Below are positions 23,625 through 35,399 of a stretch of 64,000 nt of DNA, piece by piece. How positions within the stretch are numbered: position 1 is the stretch's first letter; each line of letters begins with the position of its first letter. The DNA comes from Siphonodentalium dalli (taxonomy: Eukaryota > Mollusca > Scaphopoda > Gadilida > Siphonodentaliidae). The DNA is taken from the NCBI GenBank assembly GCA_032622095.1, contig CP136061.1, forward strand, positions 39,565,797 to 39,629,796, written 5' to 3'. The translations under genes and the position numbers were made by a program. The notes under the pieces were generated by a model, which saw only the letters and a program-made list of their open reading frames with translations, was not told the origin of the DNA and did no database searches.

Positions 23625-23742
23625 AGCAGAATGAGGTCCCCAGAGTATGAATTTTGTGATGCTAGCCCACTATGCGGGATAGCGTCACTAAATTCACCCT
23701 GTGGGGACCTCATTCTTCAAATGACAGACACATTAAACTCAG
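23625..23742. mobile_element. Palindromic family A, copy 6
   Basis: Core centre CCACTATGCGGGATAGCGTC. Right end ATGACAGACACATTAAACTC and CAGGCCTGG. With copy 5 it probably forms one larger inverted element (23305-23742). Confidence 0.75.
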
Positions 23743-23797
23743 GCCTGGTGTTAAGACTAATATTATTTTTTTGGGTAGACGAGTGTAGTGAGTAGTG

Positions 23798-24152
23798 ACA
23801 AGCCTTGAAACAGGGTAGCATCACTAAATTCACCCTCTGGGGACCTCATTCTGCAAATGACAGACACCCTATTTCAAGGCTTGCCCTTGAATCCAGTCTT
23901 GAGAACATGGTGACGGACATTTGCAGAATGAGGTTTCCATAAGGTGAATTTAGTGATGCTACACGGCACAGTGGGCTACGGGGCTATCATCCTCTGGGGA
24001 CCTCACCATCTGGGAACTTAAGACTGAGTCTAGGTCTCCCATAGCAGATGAGGCCATGCAGAATGAGGTGCCCAGTGGATGAATTTTGTTATTGATGCTA
24101 GCCAGCTGTGCATTGTAGCATTACTAAATTCACCCTCTTGGGTAGATCAAGT
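23798..24152. mobile_element. Palindromic family A fragments, copies 7 and 8
   Basis: 23798-23884 is mostly a right half (TAGCATCACTAAATTCACCC to CAAGGCTTG) with a short left tip. 23885-24152 holds two degraded cores separated by the inner segment CCCATAGCAGATGAGGCC. Confidence 0.7.
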
Positions 24153-24737
24153 TTTCTCGTTTCACAACAGTTTGAGATATCAGTTGGGTTGATGCTGTTT
24201 CTAGACCGAGTCCCACCCGGTTGCTCTTCTATAATGGACAATCATTCAAAAGACATATTACATGAACATGTGGAGCCCTAGGAATTCACGTAAACCCCTG
24301 CATGTGATTAATCATCTGACATCTCTGCGATTAATCTGTCTTTCAAAATGGTATATATCATTTATCATGATAGTGATAATACAATCGTTTAACTTATTGT
24401 TTACATTCATTTTCTGATAGCGCGACAAATCAAAATTCTCTGAAAAACAAGACTTTGTTTACTTATAAATCTTGTTGCTTTGACATTTAACAGACCTCTG
24501 ATTATGATATATGTATGTTTGATATCATCATGCTTGGGAAAGGCTGCCCTCCATATTCATATACGCAAAGCTTCCATTTGACCAAATCCGATGACATACT
24601 ATCAAGATAACTCCCGCCCACGATTCTGGGCATAAAGTCAGTTATAGAAGAGTAACAGAATGGGACTCGATCCAAATAAATATCAGCCCAACCGATATCC
24701 CAAGCCGTTGTGGAAAAGAGAAGACTTGGACTACCTC
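24153..24737. other. No gene recognised
   Basis: No repeat or coding signal seen between family A copies. Confidence 0.4.
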
Positions 24738-24888
24738 CAAGCCTTGAAATAGTGTGTCTGTCATTTGCAGAATGAGGTTCCCAGAGGGTGAATTTGGTGA
24801 TGCTAGCCCGCTATGTGGGGTAGCATCACTAAATTCACCCTCTGGGGACCTCATTCTGCAAATGACAGACACCCTATTTCAAGGCTTG
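24738..24888. mobile_element. Palindromic family A, intact reference copy (151 bp)
   Basis: Nearly perfect palindrome. Each end begins CAAGCCTTGAAATAG and continues GTGTCTGTCATTTGCAGAAT, with centre CGCTATGTGGGGT. Flanked by an exact 8-bp duplication ACTACCTC (24730-24737 and 24889-24896), as for hAT elements. This copy defines the family ends. Confidence 0.9.
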
Positions 24889-25055
24889 ACTACCTCTGGG
24901 GACCTCATTCAACAAATGTTCGGCACCATATTTTCAGGCCTCCTTGAATACCTCATTCTGAGGATGGTGTTAAGAATTCCATAATGCTCACATCCCTGTA
25001 TCTTAAAAACAATGTGTAACTATAGCAATATTTTTATATAAAGAATTGAGTCATA

Positions 25056-25220
25056 TACAGTAATGCTCTAAGTAAGCGACTTCTTAACCACAGCAGAATT
25101 ATGGGTAACTTTTCAGAGCTTTCCGATGAATGGCAACAAGCCATATTTCCGACTAAATCCTGAAAAGTTACCCATAATTCTGCTGTGGTTAAGAAGTCGC
25201 TTACTTAGAGCATTACTGTA
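25056..25220. mobile_element. Palindromic mariner-like family B, copy 2
   Basis: Ends CAGTAATGCTCTAAGTAAGC and GCTTACTTAGAGCATTACTG, flanked by TA. The right arm keeps the uninterrupted GCTGTGGTTAAGAAGTCGC. The left arm has lost about 25 bp near the centre. Confidence 0.85.
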
Positions 25221-25246
25221 TAATAATGACTGATATCAAACTCTGT

Positions 25247-25572
25247 CATGTAAGGTGCCTGTCATTTGCAGAATGAGGTTCCCAGAAGGTGAATATAGTG
25301 ACGCTATCCCGCATAGCGGGCTAGCATCACTAAATTAACTCTCTGGGGACATCATTCTGCTTAGGCCTCATCTTCTCTCTCTGGAAAGTTTTTTTTTTTT
25401 TTTATTATAAAACTTCAATCTGAGTCTATGTCTCCCATAGCAGATGAGGCCTAAGCAGAATGAGGTCCCCAGAGGGTGAATTTGGTGATGCTAGCCCACT
25501 ATGCTGCATAGCGTCACTAAATTTACCCTCTGGGGACCTCATTCTGCAAATGACAGGCACAGTAACTCAGAC
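25247..25572. mobile_element. Palindromic family A, composite long copy (two cores in mirror order)
   Basis: Two foldback cores (25267-25363 and 25455-25549) face each other around the inner arms TAGGCCTCATCTTCTCTCTC and CCCATAGCAGATGAGGCCTA. The outer ends are GTGCCTGTCATTTGCAGAAT and its complement. The whole is a palindrome made of palindromes. Confidence 0.8.
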
Positions 25573-25984
25573 TTGGTCATGTTATAGAATCTGTGGAATA
25601 ATCCGGTGTTAGAGAATTCATGAATTATAATAGCTTAGGAAGTTGGTTATAATAATTATGTGATTGCTATAGCAAACTTATTTGTATTTATAATACCTTG
25701 GTGTTATGGTATCCATTTTGTCTTCCAATTCATCATCAGTAGTTGTAGGGTTAGACAATTATACATACATGTATGATGATCCTCGAGAAAAAAATCCTTG
25801 CCATAGAGCCACCCTCATATTTGTGTCCGGAATTATTTTTTTCAGAAGTACAACATTCCTGAATCAAAAGATTTACTACTTATCACTTTACACAGCCTGT
25901 CTGTGTTACACTAAATTCTGTTTGGTGATTGGTCGCCTGCCAATTGGGTCACCTGTTTCATACCCCAATAAAACAGACCATAAC

Positions 25985-26160
25985 AACAAATTGTTGACCT
26001 AATCACTAAAAGCAGTCAGCAGAATAATTGGCCGTGCTTTTAAAAGTTCAGCCGAATTGCATCTGAAGCCAGTTATGTATATCGATGACATGATCGTTGC
26101 TAAGTGCTTGGAAATCTTATATTTGGCTGACTTACTGTGCTGCATGGGCTAGTCTCAAAT
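25985..26160 (+). pseudogene. Possible retrotransposon reverse-transcriptase tail relic
   Basis: One frame reads SLKAVSRIIGRAFKSS, then YIDDMIVAKCLEILYLAD, with a stop just before. The pattern of a conserved RIIG followed by a basic and hydrophobic helix resembles the C-terminal part of non-LTR reverse transcriptases. It is short and the match is by memory of the family pattern only. Confidence 0.3.
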
Positions 26161-26885
26161 TCTTGGCAGATTTTGTGAAAATAAATAAGAATATATTAAG
26201 AAATTAATGTAGTGTTGTGTGTGTTATCGGGGGATAGAGCGCTGTAGTTGTAGAGGCACATTTAGTGACCCCCAACAACCGCAGTGCCGTATCCCTAAAT
26301 AACACAAACACCCACTACATTCATTTTACCATCTTTAAAAATGATCTATCCGTTCCTAAACATGTTTTATATAGTTTCCGGGGTATAAAATAATAAATAT
26401 GAATCAAAGACACCTGTCTGGAAAAGCGTTCATCAATTAATATTAATTTAAATTCAATTTTTCTGGTATAATGCTTTTCACGACAGTTTAATGGGCTATT
26501 TATTTGAACAAAAACTTAAGGCGATCTCGAGTGAGAAATCTATCTTACAAGCACAAGCTCCATGCAGAGTTTAGTCCCCAACGCAGGACTTAGTGTAGCC
26601 TATTTCTGTGCATTCACTAGTATCGCATAGATAACATTTCAATTGTGTCATATTTGCATGGTAGTGTAACAATGGTTTTGACTGTCCATTGCGTTATGCA
26701 ATATGTGCCCTACTTTTATAAGTGAAAGATGTGTGGTCTGATTTGATACCAAAGTAGTAAAAAAAAAGAGTTAATTTTCAGCTTACCGAGGGTGAAATCT
26801 GATAGCATCTTTAAGAATTTGGAAATTATTGGCTTATTAATAGAACAGGACATGCTCAAGGTAACAGACACAAACTGTGGTCATT
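26161..26885. other. No gene recognised
   Basis: AT-rich sequence without a coding signal. Confidence 0.4.
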
Positions 26886-27102
26886 TACAGTAATGCCCTA
26901 AGAAATCGACTCGTTAAACACAGCAGAATTATGGGTAACTTTTTAGGATTTAGTCGGAAATATGGCTTGTTGCCATTCATCGGAAAGCTCTTGGGGAGAG
27001 CTTTCTGATGAATGGCAACAAGCCATATTTCCGACTAAATCCTGAAAAGTTACCCATAATTCTGCTGTGTTTAAGGAGTCGATTACTTAGGGCATTACTG
27101 TA
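26886..27102. mobile_element. Palindromic mariner-like family B, copy 3 (full length)
   Basis: Ends CAGTAATGCCCTAAGAAATC and GATTACTTAGGGCATTACTG, flanked by TA. The two arms pair around CGGAAAGCTCTTGGGGAGAG. It is the longest uninterrupted copy, at about 213 bp. Confidence 0.88.
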
Positions 27103-27116
27103 CCACTGGTTCTTAT

Positions 27117-27789
27117 GACAGAACCTTTTCATTGTTTATGGCTCATATCAGTATATAACCATTTCACTGTTTATGGCTCGTATCGACGGAACCATTTCAC
27201 TGTTTATGGCTCGTATCGACGGAACCATTTCACTGTTTATGGCTCGTATCAATATATAACCATTTCACTATTTATGGCTCGTATTGACAGAACCATTTCA
27301 CTGTTTATGGCTCATATCAGTATATAACCATTTCATTATTTATGGCTCGTATTGACAGAACCATTTCACTGTTTATGGCTCGTATCAGTATATAACCATT
27401 TCACTATTTATGGCTCGTATTGACAGAACCATTTCACTGTTTATGGCTCGTATCAATATATAACCATTTCACTGTTTATGGGTCATATCGACAGAACCAT
27501 TTCATTGTTTATGGCTCGTATCGACGGAACCATTTCACTGTTTATGGCTCGTATTGACAGAACCATTTCACTGTTTATGGCTCGTATCAATATATAACCA
27601 TTTCACTGTTTATGGCTCGTATCGACGGAACCATTTCATTGTTTATGGCTCGTATCGACGGAACCATTTCACTGTTTATGGCTCGTATCGACGGAACCAT
27701 TTCACTGTTTATGGCTCGTATCGACGGAACCATTTCACTGTTTATGGCTCGTATCATCAGAACCATTTCACTATTTATGGCTCGTATCT
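27117..27789. repeat. 33/35-bp minisatellite, about 20 units
   Basis: The unit reads ACCATTTCACTGTTTATGGC, then TCGTATC, then either GACGGA (33 bp) or AATATATA (35 bp). The 33-bp unit is 11 codons, which opens long frames of HFTVYGSYRRN; I take these as by-products. It starts 15 bp after family B copy 3. Confidence 0.9.
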
Positions 27790-27939
27790 AGTTATGCTCC
27801 AATCAATCAATCATCCATCATATTTAACTATTAAATTTATTTATGTTATATCATTGTGTCTTAGTGAACGTTCAGATGACCATGATTCAATGGTAAGCGG
27901 AGAAATCGGGGCCCAACAAAAACGTGGATAGTCTGTTAA

Positions 27940-28331
27940 CCCTTTACCCAACAGAAGGGCCCTGTGCCAATGCATTCTCTTATATATGCGAGTCGACCAT
28001 AGGTCGCCTCGCATATATAAGAGAATGCATTGGCTTAACACATTAAAAATTATAAAATTGTTAAAGAATGTAAGAAAAAATGGTAAAAAGTGTTAAAAAA
28101 AGATTTTTTTTAGGCCAATGCATTCTCTTATATATGCGAGGCGACCTATGGTCGACTCGCATATATAAGAGAATGCATTGGCACAGGGTATAACTGTAAC
28201 TATCACAATGTGGTCAAGGAGCCGGTTCCAATGATATCCATATTTGTATGGTTCTATTGAGACAGACCGAAGATATTTTAGGCTGTTGAAGCTTTATTTG
28301 GCCGGTTTTGGCCGGTTTGTTGGGTAAAGGG
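27940..28331. mobile_element. TTAA-flanked (piggyBac-like) element D, copy 1 (392 bp)
   Basis: Terminal inverted repeats CCCTTTACCCAACA and TGTTGGGTAAAGGG, with TTAA at 27936-27939 and 28332-28335. Two internal 69-bp hairpins (27966-28034, 28114-28182) have 33-bp arms with one mismatch and are mirror images of each other. Confidence 0.9.
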
Positions 28332-28335
28332 TTAA

Positions 28336-29510
28336 CATGATTGGGATTTTGTCTTAGGTGGGGAAATCATTGCTTGTTCGTAAGCCATGGTTAACCACGT
28401 GATTGACTGCCCTATACTCTTTTCATCTATGATTTTTACGTACACAAGACTGTGATTCCGTTTCAAGTGGAGGTAACCAAGGATACACCACGATTTCGCA
28501 GCTGAAATCAAATAGTGCTTGATATCCATATTTTACTCACAATCTTATCATGAACATGAGCAGTTCAACTAACAATGGAAGACTCTCTACTTACGATTGA
28601 ATCGTGTTCGTCTGAACGTTCACTTACTGTGTAAATGCTCCAAATCATGGATGTAGCAAGAGGTCTCAATTTGGGTTTCCTAATGCATTTCCCCATCGTG
28701 CTCTAGCTGAACTTGATTATGATATTTACAAATTCTGAAAATTCACAAACAATTGTAATCACCCATCCTCTAAAAAAAAACAATTTATTACAAAATCACT
28801 AAATATTCATTGCATTGAAATACATTTTAAATATAGTTCCAATATAATTGAAAATTATGCCAATACATTTCTAGTATTATCATGCTTCAACAATCCAAGT
28901 TTTGAACTAGAAACTTAGAATTTCCAAGTTCTGAAATAATATGCCACCATTTGTGGTGGTGGTTTGACAAACCACACACTGCACCCGCCGACCCCACGTC
29001 CATTTGCTACATCCTTGTTGTAAATGTTCATTATTATCAAATTGTATTTATTTCAAGAGAAAAGGCTCATCTGTAGAATTCATCAGCAATGTCTTTATGT
29101 TTGCATTCTTTACTCATACCGGTATTTAAATTCGCTCTTTACTATTTTCACAATGAGTTTCGTGAATCCGCACAACAAATAAGAGGTATGCATATGTGCT
29201 CTGTGTGCTGAGTAGTCAATCCTATAATTATATCTACAATATGAAGAAAACTTTTAAACAGATGACTAAAAGCATTTTTACAAAACTATTTCCATCATTT
29301 TTTATTTCGCGCACAGAGAGGCAGGAAATCAAAGTGCAAAGATTTAACACTAAGTGAAAATAACATGGCATGAATTTACATATGAGTAAGGTAGACGCAG
29401 GTTGCTGTACATTTTCAGGAAAAAATGAAACATATCTATGTGTTGCTTCCAAGAAGAAACGTGTCTTTGTTAGCCAAAAAGACATGTTTTTATTTCAATG
29501 ATGATGACTC
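28336..29510. other. No gene recognised
   Basis: AT-rich sequence without repeats or coding signal that I could support. Confidence 0.4.
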
Positions 29511-29924
29511 CAAGTATGGAAATAGTGTGTCTGACATTTGCCAAATGAGCTCCCCAGAGGGTGAATTTAGTGGTGCTAGCCTCGGGAAACCTCATTCTGC
29601 TTAGGGATCAACTGCTATGCGAAACCTAGGATCAAGATTGAAGTTCCACAGTTGAAGTTGGTGTTCACCCATTAGTCATCTCGATTATGCAATTTATCTT
29701 CTGCAAATTAGGGAATATAGAAACTGAACAGAAGGGGAAAAGTTACTTAAAATAATGTTAATTTGAGACCAGATACTTCCTAGATGATGATGTCTAAGCC
29801 TAAATAGAATGAGGTCCCCCAGAGGGTGAATTTGGTAATGCTTGCCCGCTGTGCGGGATAGCATCACTATATTCACCCTCTGGGGACCTCATTCTGCAAA
29901 TGTCAGACACTATATCCAGGCTTG
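29511..29924. mobile_element. Palindromic family A, long copy with two cores
   Basis: Outer ends AAGTATGGAAATAGTGTGTC and GACACTATATCCAGGCTTG. A shortened core is at 29535-29600, the inner segment includes GTTCACCCATTAGTCATCTC, and a full core is at about 29808-29897. Confidence 0.78.
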
Positions 29925-31011
29925 CACCTACTCCGATAAATGAAATAACTCATGAATGTTTTATATGTTACCCGCAGGGAGCCTCACACAGATGGAAGCA
30001 TGAACTGCAGAGTGTTGTCTGCTCCAGTCTATGTGGGGCTCTCTATGGGTTAGACACTATATCCAGACATGAATGAATCTTTTTACAACATTTTTGAGAG
30101 ACCAATTGGAGAATTTAACTTTATGAGCTGACCATTCTCTCAAACAAAATCTTACAGATCTCCTCCATTTTAACACCACTAAATTGCTATTTCTTCTGCA
30201 TCAGAGGAACCAACCTGCATGTAGCTTTCTACGCACAGAGTTATGAGATTTTGATCTTTGAAATCTCCACATCTAATTCCATATATGATGATGCCTGTAT
30301 GGTTTGAACTCAGGAATTCCGCATATGTCCGAATATATTTCCTGTATAATATTTGCTAGGCTGACAAATTTCGAGGTGAGGTCTCGGGGGAAATCTAATA
30401 ACTCTGAGCTTCTAAGGGTGGGTTCCTCGACTCATCAAATATTTTTTACCCCTGAAGCTGAAGAAATCGTAAATTATGAGTGTTAAAGTGGTAAATGAAT
30501 TTGAGCCAATGATGAGTGCAAAATACACTCATGTGCTCTGTGAATGATGTAAACAACATGGTAATTATATAAGGGTTTTACATACAAGTTATGACCACTT
30601 ACCTCACGGTTACATCTCCATAAAAACAGTCCACATGACAGTTAATCCTTATATTTATATACATTTAGAAAAAAAGCCACTTTTGTAAATGTATTTAAAT
30701 CGAAAAGTGTATCATGACAAAACCAGCCCAAAATATCCCATAGCACCCTTAGCAAAAGTTAACAGGAACAATTTCTCTTTATATTGAAACCCGATGATTT
30801 ATTAAGTCAATCCTGCGCGAGTCCAAATGTGCCCAAAACATTACACGTTCGTCTTTCCAAAACCTATGACGCGTTGATGTAATTATGAGGCTGCAGTTAT
30901 GAGCTGTTGCGTTCACCGAGAAATAATTGCAACTAGCCACGTGGGCGCCGACCAATCAGAATGCTGGATTTAGTGATAATCACACTTAGTATGTAAATAT
31001 AATAAAATGAG
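29925..31011. other. Unassigned; contains a family C fragment
   Basis: Near 30390-30495 a decayed piece matches the right half of the family C element (AATCTAATAACTCTGAGCTT, GGGTTCCTCGACTC, ACCCCTGAAGCTGAAGAAAT). Nothing else was recognised. Confidence 0.5.
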
Positions 31012-31015
31012 TTAA

Positions 31016-31406
31016 CCCTTTACCCAACAAACCGGCCAAAACCGGCCAAATAAAGCTTCAACAGCCTAAAATATCTTCGGTCTGTCTCAATAGAACCATA
31101 CAAATATGGATATCATTGGAACCGGCTCCTTGATCACATTGTGATAGTTATAGTTAGCCCTGTGCCAATGCATTCTCTTATATATGCGAGTCGACCATAG
31201 GTCGCCTCGCATATATAAGAGAATGCATTGGCCTAAAAAAAATCTTTTTTAAACACTTTTTACCATTTTTTCTTACATTCTTTAACAATTTTATAATTTT
31301 TAATGTGTTAAGCCAATGCATTCTCTTATATATGCGAGGCGACCTATGGTCGACTCGCATATATAAGAGAATGCATTGGCACAGGGCCCTTCTGTTGGGT
31401 AAAGGG
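31016..31406. mobile_element. TTAA-flanked element D, copy 2 (391 bp, opposite orientation)
   Basis: Same termini as copy 1 and almost the same sequence, inverted. TTAA at 31012-31015 and 31407-31410. Both 69-bp internal hairpins are present. The near identity to copy 1 points to recent movement. Confidence 0.9.
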
Positions 31407-31757
31407 TTAATGCTCAGCCATAAACTCACTTTCATTATAATTACCATGTTGTTTTACATCGTTCATAAAGTAACTGAGTGTATTCTGCACTCATCCATTG
31501 CTCAAATTCATTCATTTTTTGCATATATTTTGTTGAGTATAATAGGAGATGGTCCCATAAATGGCTGCATTGTCCCCCTTTAAATGCGTGTCTTTTTTTA
31601 AGCCAACTCGGTATTCTGCTCAGTAATGCTAGCTTTTGTCACATTTTGGTCTGGTTTCATGGAACAAAATAGCCCCCTAAATACGTGAAAGTTTTTTCAT
31701 GTATTATTAGTTCTTATTATACCAGTTACATCTTCAAGTTAATTGTTAATTGTTACA

Positions 31758-32534
31758 TACAGTAATGCCCTAATTAATCGACTCCTTTAACCACAGCAGA
31801 ATTATGGGTAACTTTTCAAGATTTACTCGGAAATATGGCTTGTCGAGAGCTTTCCGATGAATGGCAACAAGCCATATTTCCGACTAAATCCTGAAAAGTT
31901 ACCCATAATTCTGCTGTGGTTAAAGGGGTACTGTACGCCACATGTTGTTGTTGGTTTCTATAGTCTCCGAGTCGGAGAATAAGGTAACAATTTTTCCATT
32001 ATTTGAAAGTCTGTTGAGTACGAAGTCATGTTACGGATGACAAATTTACCGGAATGCAAAAATACAAATTGTCGTTGTCGAGTAATTTTTGTAAAGTTTT
32101 CAACCAAATGAATCAAATAAAAGTTATATTATATGCATACTAGTCCCATATAATCATTTAAGTTATTGTATCGTCGCTAGTCAGTGAGTGGCTTGAGTGT
32201 TCTCCCCGTATCATCATAATATTTTAAGCAATCGTGTGTGCGATCGGTTTAAAAATCCAGTATCCCTCAATTACTATTTTTGATTACGGTAATTCGTAAT
32301 TTAATTGACGCCATTTTATGGCTCCAGTCATAAATTCAATTTATATCAAATTATTAACTTTTAAATTATTAAATTTTAAGATAGCCTATTAACCTGAGCG
32401 TTTACAGAATACATCTTCGACTCAAATTACTTATGTTTCTATATATTATCGATATTAGATCGTTGTTGTCACCGGAAATTTAATGAAAATGGCGTACAGT
32501 ACCCCTTTAAAGGAGTCGATTAAATAGGGCATTA
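31758..32534. mobile_element. Palindromic mariner-like family B, copy 4, split by an insertion
   Basis: The left arm begins CAGTAATGCCCTAATTAATC and the right arm runs to 31923. The right tip resumes at 32507 (TTAAAGGAGTCGATTAAATA, GGGCATTAC). The left arm of the same copy predicts exactly this joined sequence. Confidence 0.88.
31924..32506. mobile_element. TTAA-flanked element E, 583 bp, nested in family B copy 4
   Basis: Terminal inverted repeats AGGGGTACTGTACGCCA and TGGCGTACAGTACCCCT. TTAA at 31920-31923 and 32507-32510. No coding frame. Different sequence from the element nested in copy 1. Confidence 0.88.
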
Positions 32535-32539
32535 CATAC

Positions 32540-33620
32540 TTACTACTGAATACTGTTAATTATTTCCCCTCATTCACTTCAATGTTATGATGATATATTG
32601 TACTGTTTTTCATGGTTTATTTTTGAAGCATATTAAATATTAAACATTTTCATGACATTCATCTGTATTTTCTTTGAAATTTTGAGATATAATCCTTGTT
32701 AAAAATAGTAAGTATCCGTGTATCGGTTAAGTTGTATGCTAAGAAATACAATATCGTAGATGTTATTGTTCGACTGAGTGTCTTCCCACCAGAAGTCGCG
32801 CAACCCGCATGTCGTGGCGATTTTAAGGTCGATCGATATTATAACCATGACAGTTCAATTTCATATCTCTCTCATCTGATGATAGTCATTTCTTCATCGA
32901 CGGTGTTTGCTCAACTATCAAATGCTTACTAATATATAGCCGATGGCAATGATATTGCATCACAAAGTATTCAATATTGTGTTAAATTACTGTAACCGAC
33001 ACGATAGAGAATTGTATCTGATGTGAGCGGTTTATGGCACGTTCACATGACCAGCAAGAAAATATCAGGTATGCCCCCATGTGACTTACTTCACCAATGC
33101 AAAAAATAATACAGGAAAAATATCTGACTGAGACAGTGCACTGCTATTTATCGCTAGTGGGTGGATGTGTGTTAACCTTGATTGGTGATCATCCATATCT
33201 GTTATAAAATCTCTCGGGGGATACGCTCATAACAATTCACTGGCTCGAATTATGATCCATCAATATTATCGTCTGTTTCAACAACTGAATTCGTAATTGC
33301 ATTTTAGATGGGTTGTCAGAATCGCTGCAGTATTATTTCGTGCTCCTCATGTATAATGTGTCGCTGATTCTTGGTATACCATGGGCGCATTGGGTGTTTT
33401 ATTTATAGAAATGGGAATTTTTTGGACGGATTAAAAGTCGAACTGCGACCCGGAGGCCGAGTCCGGTAAAAGGTGTAGTTGGGAATGCTGGTGAGATGCA
33501 TGAGAAACCTTCAGGGATAAGCCGTATATAGTTGTTGTAATAATGTGAAGGATTAGTTGTTTTAATGGAATTCTGAGTTGGTCATTCGTGAAACCAATAT
33601 ATTTTATATTCTATAATTAC
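32540..33620. other. No gene recognised
   Basis: A short open stretch after TTTATTTATAG at about 33408-33530 (RIKSRTATRRPSPVKG) could be read as a terminal exon, but I recognise no family and see no partner exon. Confidence 0.3.
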
Positions 33621-33627
33621 GCCTCGG

Positions 33628-33771
33628 GGTTGGAAAATCAAACTACGAAAACAATTTCAACCTATTGTTGGTGTGAAATTTCCAACTGTTGAAAAAATTA
33701 CCACAGTTTTGGTGGGGTAAGACACATTAAGCCCCATGTAGCCACACCCCTGTATGTATGGTAGCCAGACA
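33628..33771. mobile_element. Fragment of the 61.7-kb hAT-like family, right end
   Basis: GGTTGGAAAATCAAACTACG, GTGAAATTTCCAACTGTTGA and the terminus TGTAGCCACACCCCTG match the right end of the element at 61713-62774 and the relic near 5450. Confidence 0.55.
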
Positions 33772-34559
33772 CGTGCTATACACCACAGCCCCATGAACCA
33801 AACCAAATCCACAACTCTATAAAAGTTCAAATGGGGTTTATTTAGTCAGTCATCCGATTTGCCAAAAATAAAATCACTGCCACCCAATATATGTATTTAC
33901 TATTAAATTATATCAGAGGCATGTACCTAATTCCTAATAACTTGCACCACTTTCTCATTTCGCTCGGGTTTCAAGGTCTTTATTCATGAGTGCAGCAACG
34001 TGGCGACAGGGGTGTGGTTAATTTCTGGTATAATACATACAATTTCGGATATTTCACGGCTTGCGGAGTATATCAAACGGGAGAACTCTATCTGAAATCG
34101 CCTGAATGATTATAACGGCCTGTTCTAAAAATGGAAACGGAAAAATGTCCCAATTGATTATCACGTTATATAAGAAACTATCGATATAAACTCAATATAA
34201 TTGATAGAATATTTTCCGGACAGATGTATTCGACTCATATATTTTATTATATACACCCTTAGAACAAATGTGTATAAATTCTACACAATTAGTCGGATTC
34301 CTTATGTCATTTAGCATTTTTGGTTTGTTAAAAGCGATCTGAAAATGGATTATGTATGCCTAGTAGGTGTGTTTTCGGGATTGACTTGTTTCCATTCTTT
34401 AATTTTGGCGGGTCGGCCTAAATCGGGGTCAACATCATTTAGAGAGCGTTTCGTATTTACAGAAAACGGTATATGGTGCCATCTGGCGTATGGTGATCGG
34501 TGCGATTTGAAACTTCTCCAAACTACTAGATATGACAATTACATGTATTTTTGAAAAAA

Positions 34560-34820
34560 ATGATGCGATCGGTTCATTCTTGTTGGCTACAGTTGTGATC
34601 AAAATTTAACACTGAGCCCTATGGAGATTCTAGTACTTTGGATAGATGGCGCCATTTCGCGTATGATGATATGCGCGTACTGATATTCCTAAAAAATACT
34701 AAGTATGAAACACAGACGTATTTTGAAAAGGAATGGATGTGATCAGATGATTCTTGCTGGCTACAGTTACGATCAAAATTTAACACTTAACCCTATGGAG
34801 AATTTCGTGTTATGCTCAAA
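34560..34820. repeat. Tandem duplication of about 175 bp
   Basis: GTTGGCTACAGTTGTGATCA then AAATTTAACACTGAGCCCTA recurs with small changes about 175 bp later (GCTGGCTACAGTTACGATCA). Confidence 0.65.
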
Positions 34821-35399
34821 CGTTGATTGTAATATCAGTCATCACTTATTGGCAATCGTGCGCAAATATATGAAGTTTAACACTCGTGTTTGACCCACTG
34901 TAACTATCCCTGATTTAATAGTTGCAACATATGATATAGTTATGCCTCAAGATACAGTAATTGGCAAAAGTAAGTGTCGAATGGTTTTGTAGTTTCGATA
35001 ATATGCAGCCTGTTCAATCAAATGAAAATATTCACAACAAGACTGTTCACGATGTGATTACATATTATATCATTGTTTTATTTGATACTTGTCTGTATTG
35101 TTGTCCACTGACTAGTTTTAAAACCACATCGTTGATCATAACGGGATGTAGTGTCACAAATACACAGGTATAGATGGTAGTTGTTCGCTGTCATTAACTC
35201 AATCGTTGTCACATGCATGAGTCTATCCCACATGCACTGAGAGAATCTGTGTTTTCGCAGGATTTGTGAATAGCTGTGAAAATCAAGTAAATTCGAATTT
35301 CCACTAGAGTAGAGTTTAATGAGTAAAATAGCTATCAATCATAGATGCATTTTCCTGCATTCCGAGTAGGTGCTTAGTAACCGCTACTAATGAGCTATC

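Noticed and set aside
27115-27931. Open frames of HFTVYGSYRRN repeats
   Set aside because: By-product of the 33-bp minisatellite unit, interrupted by the 35-bp variant.
33408-33530. Terminal-exon-like stretch RIKSRTATRRPSPVKG after TTTATTTATAG
   Set aside because: No recognised family, no partner exon and no polyadenylation signal nearby; it could be chance.
34345-34554. 69-codon frame with a hydrophobic N terminus
   Set aside because: No recognised family. The following sequence is a tandem repeat and the opposite strand is equally open.
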